The translations under genes and the position numbers were made by a program. 64,000 bases of DNA from Timema cristinae. Lineage: Eukaryota > Arthropoda > Insecta > Phasmatodea > Timematidae. The stretch spans positions 106,224,821 through 106,288,820 of the forward strand of contig JBCFYV010009882.1 in NCBI GenBank assembly GCA_039000515.1, read 5' to 3'. Of the stretch, positions 58,261 through 64,000 are shown piece by piece; within the stretch, counting starts at the first letter, position 1, and each line of letters opens with the position of its first letter. The notes under the pieces were generated by a model, which was not told the origin of the DNA, did no database searches, and saw only the letters and a list, made by a program, of their open reading frames with translations.

Positions 58261-58412
58261 GTTATGTAATCTGTGATCTTGCTCCCCCCGCCCCCTTCCC
58301 CCAAACTAGTGGCGTGATCTCTTAGCCGGCCACGCAAACACACCGCAGCCACAAAACGTGACCCGAGTCACGTGGCGCGTGGGGTTGCGTAAGAAACCCT
58401 TGTGTGACGTCA
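58261..58412 (+). promoter_or_regulatory. Clock-type cis-regulatory cluster in the vri intron
   Basis: Seen within 152 bp: GTTATGTAAT at 58,261-58,270 (perfect V/P-box RTTATGTAAY), CACGTG E-box at 58,369-58,374, TTGCGTAA at 58,385-58,392, and palindromic CRE TGACGTCA at 58,405-58,412. The segment is GC-rich against AT-rich intron. Known: CLK/CYC bind E-boxes, VRI/PDP1 bind V/P or D-boxes, CREB binds CREs. Inferred: an enhancer or alternative promoter of vri, 4.4 kb from the coding start. Confidence 0.6.
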
Positions 58413-61400
58413 GCAGCTCTGCCAGAGGGGATGTTTACAGCAACATTTCTTTCATTTTGTTGTTTTGGTCATATTCCACGAAAAAACGTCAGTTAAAGAC
58501 GTCATATGGGGCTGAGTTTATAACTGGGGACAAAGAAATATTGTCATAATCATTTATTGTTGTTAAGAAGCTAGTGGAGGACAAATCCTACATAATTATA
58601 CACGTTCTACCTGGCAGTGAAAATATATCTAAATAAAATATTAATTTAATCGACACTGGTAAAGTCTCATAAAAATAAACTGATATAAGACGTCAAGAAG
58701 ATTGTTCAGAGGAATTGCACCAGCATTCACGTTGAAAACCACCTCACCTAGATTGTTTTTGAAGGGGGAGAGGGATTATACTTGCGGTGACTCATGGTGA
58801 AGTCTCCTACAGGAAATGTCAATGTTTTTATTCTTAGACATAGAATCTATTTCGAAGCAATTTAAAAGGTTACTAAACATAATTTGGTTCTTAGCTGTTG
58901 GATTAAGCTACAAGTCGAGACATTGACGAGGAAGACAAAAAAAAAATCATACTTGGGAAGAGGGTGAGGCTAACATTGGATAGTTCTAGAAGCAATTTAT
59001 GAGTGTTTTCTTGATTTTCACAATCTAGTAGAGAAGGGAAAATCTTAGCGAAACATTTTTGTAGCAAAATTAATAATTTGTATGTTTGCTGGGCTAAACT
59101 CACTTGTATATTAAATGTGTGTACTTACCGTTATATGTTTATACATTATTGTCACGAGTTGTAATGGTGCTATGCTATGTGAACAAAAATCCTAACTTAA
59201 TGATTAAACAATATACCTAATGAATACGTGTATATTTCATGTTTATATTATAACAATTAAAGAATAATAAGAACTATTCATATTATTATTGTTTATAAGA
59301 CCCTCAATAAATATATTTTAGGAACCGCAAATGATAAAGAAATGAGTCCAAGGTCTATATGGTTAGTTATAGTTGCAAATATCATCCCTAAATCTTCAAC
59401 ACGATGTCCTGTTAGACAGTAGTGCATATATTAGAATAGTGAATGCGTCATTGCTGGTTCCAGCCATATTTTTATAATAGCTATAAACTAAAGAGAGGGG
59501 GCTGAATCTCCCCCTAAACTACCGTGCAATGTAGGATTTGTAAAGTAAGATTGACAATAACTGTCCAGTTTAATGTTTAGAGAACGAATGGTAGAATTTG
59601 GTTATGTGCTGATGTCAATTAAAAGTAACCATATTGTAAATTTCACCAGTTTAAAGGAAAATTAAAACACTTTTGTGATTGATAAACTCTTCACAACCAT
59701 GAGTTTTGGTTAAAGTACTTTTACACCCTTTTTTCATAAAGCTAAAAAAACACTTTTAAATATATTGCCGTCTTCTGTCTTAAATTGAGAAGTGGTTGGT
59801 CGAGAGCTTGTAGACGCACCGAGAATCAATTTAAACATTGATACCAAATTGAGATATTGATTTATTCTGTAAACTAAATGTTTTCAATGTTATTCATTAA
59901 AATAAGCTAGTAAGTATTTTCAAAAACAACCTTTTATAACAAAAATTAATTACATTAATAGCTTCCCACAGGGCTGCATTTAAGGAGTTTAAGGCGGTGG
60001 TTTTAGTGGTTCGAAGTCACTCTGAAAGTATGATTAACAATATATTTTTGAACTACTCCACAACGCCAAGGCTAGTAGCATATAAAAGTGTTATCAAATT
60101 CATAACACCTATCAACTTATTTATGCTAAGAAATTATATACCTTCAAACGGTATTTAATATTTAAAATAATATTATTTCCATCTCCTGTAGAGGAACTTC
60201 ACCATGATCCACCGGAGATATAAATTCCCCACCATCAAACAATCTCTTTTGGTCATGCGAGGCTATACTCATTCTGCCAATGGAAACGTGTGGCAACTGG
60301 CATCACGTGTAGGGTATTTATAGACTTATGTGTGAGGAGAACTCGAAGATTGGCAGGCAATAAGATCAAACACAATTGTGACTTTAACCTCAACATCGTA
60401 AGGTTGTTACTTTACAAATTCGTAATGTTGGAAACGTAAAGTCACTGTTTATTGTTTATTCCATCAGTAAGAAGTATTATTTTCCTGTGTGTTTATTTGC
60501 TAGAGCAATAATACAAACTGACGTCAGCCATTTTTTAATATAATTATAATATGTGATAATTGAACACGATTATGAGAGTAATATTATTGCTAGGAGACAT
60601 TTGATCAAATTCATAAATAACTAATATATGATATAATTATAGCATTCAACTATTTTAATTAGTACACAATACGTCGCTATATGTAATCACTACATTTTCT
60701 CGCTACTTGCTTTTCATTCGCTGAACGCTTACATTTTGTGAAGCCGTAGAAAACTGTTGTGTAAATACCAAGTTAAAACGTTGTGTCTCTTTTGTTTCAA
60801 ACAATAAACCTTAAATAATCTCAATCGTAAATAAGTTTTAAAATTATGCGATCAGCTACGAAGTGACAAAAAGTGATCGGGTAGTGTGACCTTGGTAAGG
60901 TCCGACCGGAGTAGTTGGGGAGGAACTGAGTGGTTGTCAGCGCCGCGTGATGGAGAGGCCATGAACCAGTGTTCACGTTGGGTGAGGGAGGAGAATTGCG
61001 TCAGTCCTTGTAATGTAACTCACTGACACTTATCAGCTTGTGATCATTCTGAAAAGTGGTAGCGCCCGGGACAAGAGACGGAAAATGGAAAATTTCTCAA
61101 ATATTTAAATGGAACTAATACAAGATATTCAAAACTTTAAAGTTTCACTTTAATGTCTCCTGAGGGTGCTAACGCCAAAACACGATCAAATGACTTACAA
61201 TAAAGCAAAAACAGTGATTACAGTTATCTTATCACACTGATGTGTCGACTACAGCGCTTGGTGGTTGAATGTATTACTAATGACAGGTCTGTTCTAGACT
61301 GAATATGTTAATACTCCAATATTGTTAGCAAAGCCTTCTACAAATACCAATTACTAAACGCTGGAAAAGAAGTAAGCGGAGGGAGGGGGGGGGTCTGTTA

Positions 61401-61619
61401 ATTTAAAGTGTCCGATAAATATAGAATTTTATTTTGTACCTCAAAATTAGAATATGCAACATGGGCACATGTTTTCAAATCCGTTGCGCTCAGCTCAATT
61501 TTCAAAGCTATCAAAGAAATTCTGAGATATATCCCAGAAATTCGATTGTTGGGGTTCATTTTTAATATTATAGTTGTCTCCATGTGGCAAAGTAACTGTG
61601 TTACTACCAGTACATCTAT

Positions 61620-61905
61620 ATACCGCGTCTTACTTTCCGTTCGGCTTACACACACACACACACACACATAAATATGTATATACAAATTACGCTAATGTAG
61701 TAGGGATCAGAATAGTAGAATTCAGAGTAAATGTAGCCGAAATTATGTGGAGGGAGATTGGGAAACCATTTAGGAAAAGCCTCACTACATCCAGCCGGGA
61801 CTCAAACCCCCATCTCCCGACCATTTACCCTCAAACAAGATTAAATTAACCTCACATTAAACCCACGGACCTACATGTTGTCCCACCGCTCCTATCGACC
61901 ACGTG
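61620..61905 (-). mobile_element. SINE-B/C, reverse strand, with (CA)n expansion
   Basis: ACCGCGTCTTACTTTCCGTT is the tail reversed. CACACACACACACACACACA (61,648-61,668) sits where other copies have the GTATACGC segment. The body is ATTACGCTAATGTAGTAGGG then GGGAAACCATTTAGGAAAAG. B-box region CGGGACTCAAACCCCCATCT. Confidence 0.8.
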
Positions 61906-62097
61906 GCAACAACTTTTAGATGTGTTCTTAAATTAGATAAATATTAAATTACTTTTTAAATCAATTAATAAACCATTATGAATTCAAACATTAAAATTAT
62001 TTATAACACTATTCATTAGCGCTTCGTGGAGAGTTGCCAGGGTAAGCAGAGCGCATTAAACCGTACCTGTGATTTCCCCAACTCTGTCCCTATTTGA

Positions 62098-62178
62098 CCA
62101 ATCGCACATAGGTTTTGCTCAGTATACTTCACATGGGAACGTGTTTCTGTTGATACCTGGGTGATTGGCTATTTAAAA
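62098..62178 (+). promoter_or_regulatory. Possible alternative vri promoter
   Basis: CCAAT at 62,098-62,102, an inverted CCAAT (ATTGG) at 62,164-62,168 and the TATA-like TATTTAAAA at 62,170-62,178 lie about 600 bp before the coding exon. Insect vri genes use several start sites, so a proximal promoter is plausible. The two CCAAT boxes flank unique sequence. No Inr is obvious downstream. Confidence 0.35.
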
Positions 62179-62786
62179 ATGTTTAGCTGTATGTCCTTAT
62201 GGTGACGCTAGCTATATAGCTTCACATTACGAGACTTATTAGGATTACAAGAATAAAAATCCCTAAACATCTCTGTGAGAGACCTCGGGTTGAAACATTC
62301 CTTTACTAATACTGTCCGTATGGAACCATAAATAGAATACTCTGTCAACAAAATCATTCATAGGAAAATATCCAGGTCATATATAGTTATATTTAAAAGT
62401 CTAAGTTATTAGCTTGGATTATTGTAGTAAGAGTAGGCCTATATCAACCCATGACATAATTATGTGTTTTTAATACGTATTTAGTAATGTTATCCGTCCA
62501 TTTAAAATAGTCAATACTAAGAAAACTTATTATTTAGCACGCACGTAAATATATTTCACTTTCAAATACGCCAGACCTTATATTGTGTACCAAACGAAAA
62601 TAAACTATACTAAACTAATTTCACAATACGTTTTAGTAAGGTCCTATTGTATTGTACACTAAATCAAACACTTTACGTAGGATTAAAATTAACCTTATAA
62701 GTATTAATTTAATTTTTGACTATGCCCGATATGAATAGTACACGTACACATACTAATAATGTAACTGTTTGTTTTTATTTTTTCAG

Positions 62787-62795
62787 ATGTTCTAA
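62787..62795 (+). promoter_or_regulatory. Minimal upstream ORF at the start of exon 2
   Basis: The first nine bases after the acceptor are ATGTTCTAA: Met-Phe-stop. It ends eight bases before the vri ATG at 62,804. If the transcript is spliced as proposed this is the first AUG met by ribosomes. Such tiny uORFs can lower or gate translation; the effect here is inference. Confidence 0.5.
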
Positions 62796-62803
62796 GGCAT
62801 CGA

Positions 62804-64000
62804 ATGATGGTGGCCGAGTTTGTGGCTAGGCAGAGCGGCTCGCCCATCAATGGTGAAACCCCCTTGCTCAACTCGAGCATGCCCGGTAGACATAGTGGAA
62901 GCAACGGGAGCAGCAGTGCCGTGACTGGATACTGTGGCGATGACGGTGGAATGTTGATGGACATGTCTCAGCCAAATTCTCCCGATCAAGAAGACAACTA
63001 CCCTCCAGGATTCGATTTGGCAGGGCATCTCAAAAGGAAAGATCTCTTCTCTCAACGTAAACAACGCGAGTTTATTCCTGATAATAAAAAGGATGAAAGC
63101 TATTGGGATAGAAGACGAAGGAACAATGAAGCAGCAAAAAGATCTCGGGAAAAACGCCGCTTCAACGACATGATCTTGGAGACACGCGTGTGGAGCTGAG
63201 CAAGGAGAACCACGTCTTAAAAGCGCAACTGGCAGCCATCAAGGACAAGTTCGGGATTAGTGGAGAGAGCGTTGTCAGTGTAGAACAAGTCATGGCGACG
63301 CTTCCTACCAACGAACAAGTGCTTAGTATGACAAAGCGAGCTAAAATTACAGGTGGGCAGGCTCCTCCACCCCTCATGTATCCACCAATTCCTAGCCCTA
63401 TCCCCACCTCTGTGATCCACCAGCCAGTCCCGTCGGGGATCAATTCTCCATCTCCACAGCCTTTGCACCACTACCAACCACAAAACTCTGAAGAACAGAG
63501 TCACCACCACCTCCAGCAACACGAGGCCGGAAATTTCTCCGAACCGGATGTTTATCCTTACCCATACCCTCTCCCGCCCATTCACTCTCCTTCTTTTGAG
63601 CCTAGTAGCAATAGCGTTCTCAATCTTAGCCGCAGCAGAAGTCGAGCCCAGTCTCCATATGAGTTGTCCAGTGGGAGTGGAGATGAAAGCTCCGTCCCTG
63701 GGCCAATCCCCTTAATGACGAACCCTAGTAATGTCCCCGCCAACGTCAATGTTAGCAACGGCAACAGCCTCCCCCACAAGCTCCGTCACAAGTCTCATCT
63801 GGGTGATAAAGACGCTGCTACAGCACTTCTGTCGCTGCAGAACATCAAGCAGGAGCCTGGTCCACGTGCCAGTCCACCCTGGGATGCGGAGGGAAGCAGT
63901 GATGAGAGGGACTCTGGAATATCTTTGGGTGTTGAATGGTCTACCATCCCAGGACCTACATCCTCTGCCCAGCTACATCCTCGGCCTGTGTCGCTAGGCT
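62804..64000 (+). CDS. vri: Vrille/NFIL3-type bZIP repressor, 5' part, with one frameshift
   Basis: Sequence-specific transcriptional repressor; in insects VRI closes a clock feedback loop by repressing Clk through V/P-boxes. Residues 1-129 read in one frame: S/G-rich N-terminus, [17 protein letters not shown] (residues ~84-101), then the basic region [20 protein letters not shown] (100-119) with the N-x-x-A-A-x-R-S-R DNA-contact signature. One G is missing near 63,188-63,193 (GTGTGGAG for GTGGTGGAG), giving a stop at 63,197. The next frame resumes with [20 protein letters not shown] and stays open to the window end. With the base restored, zipper positions are L125, L132, L139, I146. Later: P/H-rich linker, then [20 protein letters not shown] (63,769), I-K-Q-E (a SUMO-type motif) and [12 protein letters not shown], all vrille-like. 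The C-terminus lies beyond 64,000. ATG 62,807 has the better start context (A at -3, G at +4). Confidence 0.93.

Larger units (their letters stand above)
52626..62786 (+). other. vri: Proposed 10.2-kb vri intron
   Basis: Donor GTGAGT at 52,626; acceptor TTTTTATTTTTTCAG ending at 62,786 with a good pyrimidine tract. It contains SINEs, an eight-to-ten-unit minisatellite, a two-unit satellite element and a clock-type regulatory cluster. Long parts (56,680-57,250, 57,390-58,260, 58,420-61,615) have no recognisable gene or repeat. CACGTG occurs at 53,271, 58,369, 60,304 and 61,900. Confidence 0.5.

Noticed and set aside
58358..58549. Short ORF across the regulatory cluster
   Set aside because: Starts inside GC-rich regulatory sequence and has no similarity I recognise; better explained as non-coding.
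63731..63997. ORFs in other frames and on the minus strand across the vri coding region
   Set aside because: Shadows of the vri reading frame, which carries the conserved motifs.

Overview
This is eukaryotic, AT-rich, repeat-dominated DNA carrying one recognisable host gene. The gene is the 5' part of a vrille (vri)/NFIL3-type bZIP repressor at the right edge (coding from 62,804, running off the window). Its bZIP and C-terminal motifs, an Inr+DPE core promoter, and LINE fragments of types common in insects point to an arthropod. A hemimetabolous insect is my best guess, by inference only.

Layout: from 1 to about 51.5 kb I find no host gene. It is a mosaic of (i) about 20 tandem-repeat arrays with units of 9 to 94 bp, together roughly 19 kb or 30% of the window; (ii) tRNA-derived SINEs, several with different heads but one shared 3' tail; (iii) broken LINE reverse-transcriptase pieces; (iv) a dead Tc1 transposon; (v) a PIF/Harbinger derivative with intact ends; (vi) a near-perfect 530-bp inverted repeat. 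A 94-bp satellite recurs nine times. In six places it sits inside a dispersed element with common flanks, with unit number ranging from 1 to about 14.

From about 51.5 kb the sequence becomes less repetitive. A proposed TATA-less promoter (Inr 52,453, DPE 52,482) follows two TTACGTAA D-boxes, a CCAAT box and an AP-1-like site. An ATG-free leader exon (52,455-52,625) ends at GTGAGT. A 10.2-kb intron leads to a coding exon behind a good acceptor (62,786). The intron holds a 152-bp cluster of V/P-box, E-box, D-box-like and CRE sites at 58,261-58,412. The coding exon carries a 1-base deletion inside the leucine zipper, probably an assembly error or a polymorphism because the frame is intact on both sides. 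The tandem array at 31-35 kb has clustered indels that also look like uncorrected read error.

The host biology visible here is therefore a clock-type repressor with sites for its own protein class near its promoter, beside a field of expanding satellites and transposons. I found no operon-like or otherwise exotic multi-gene system.
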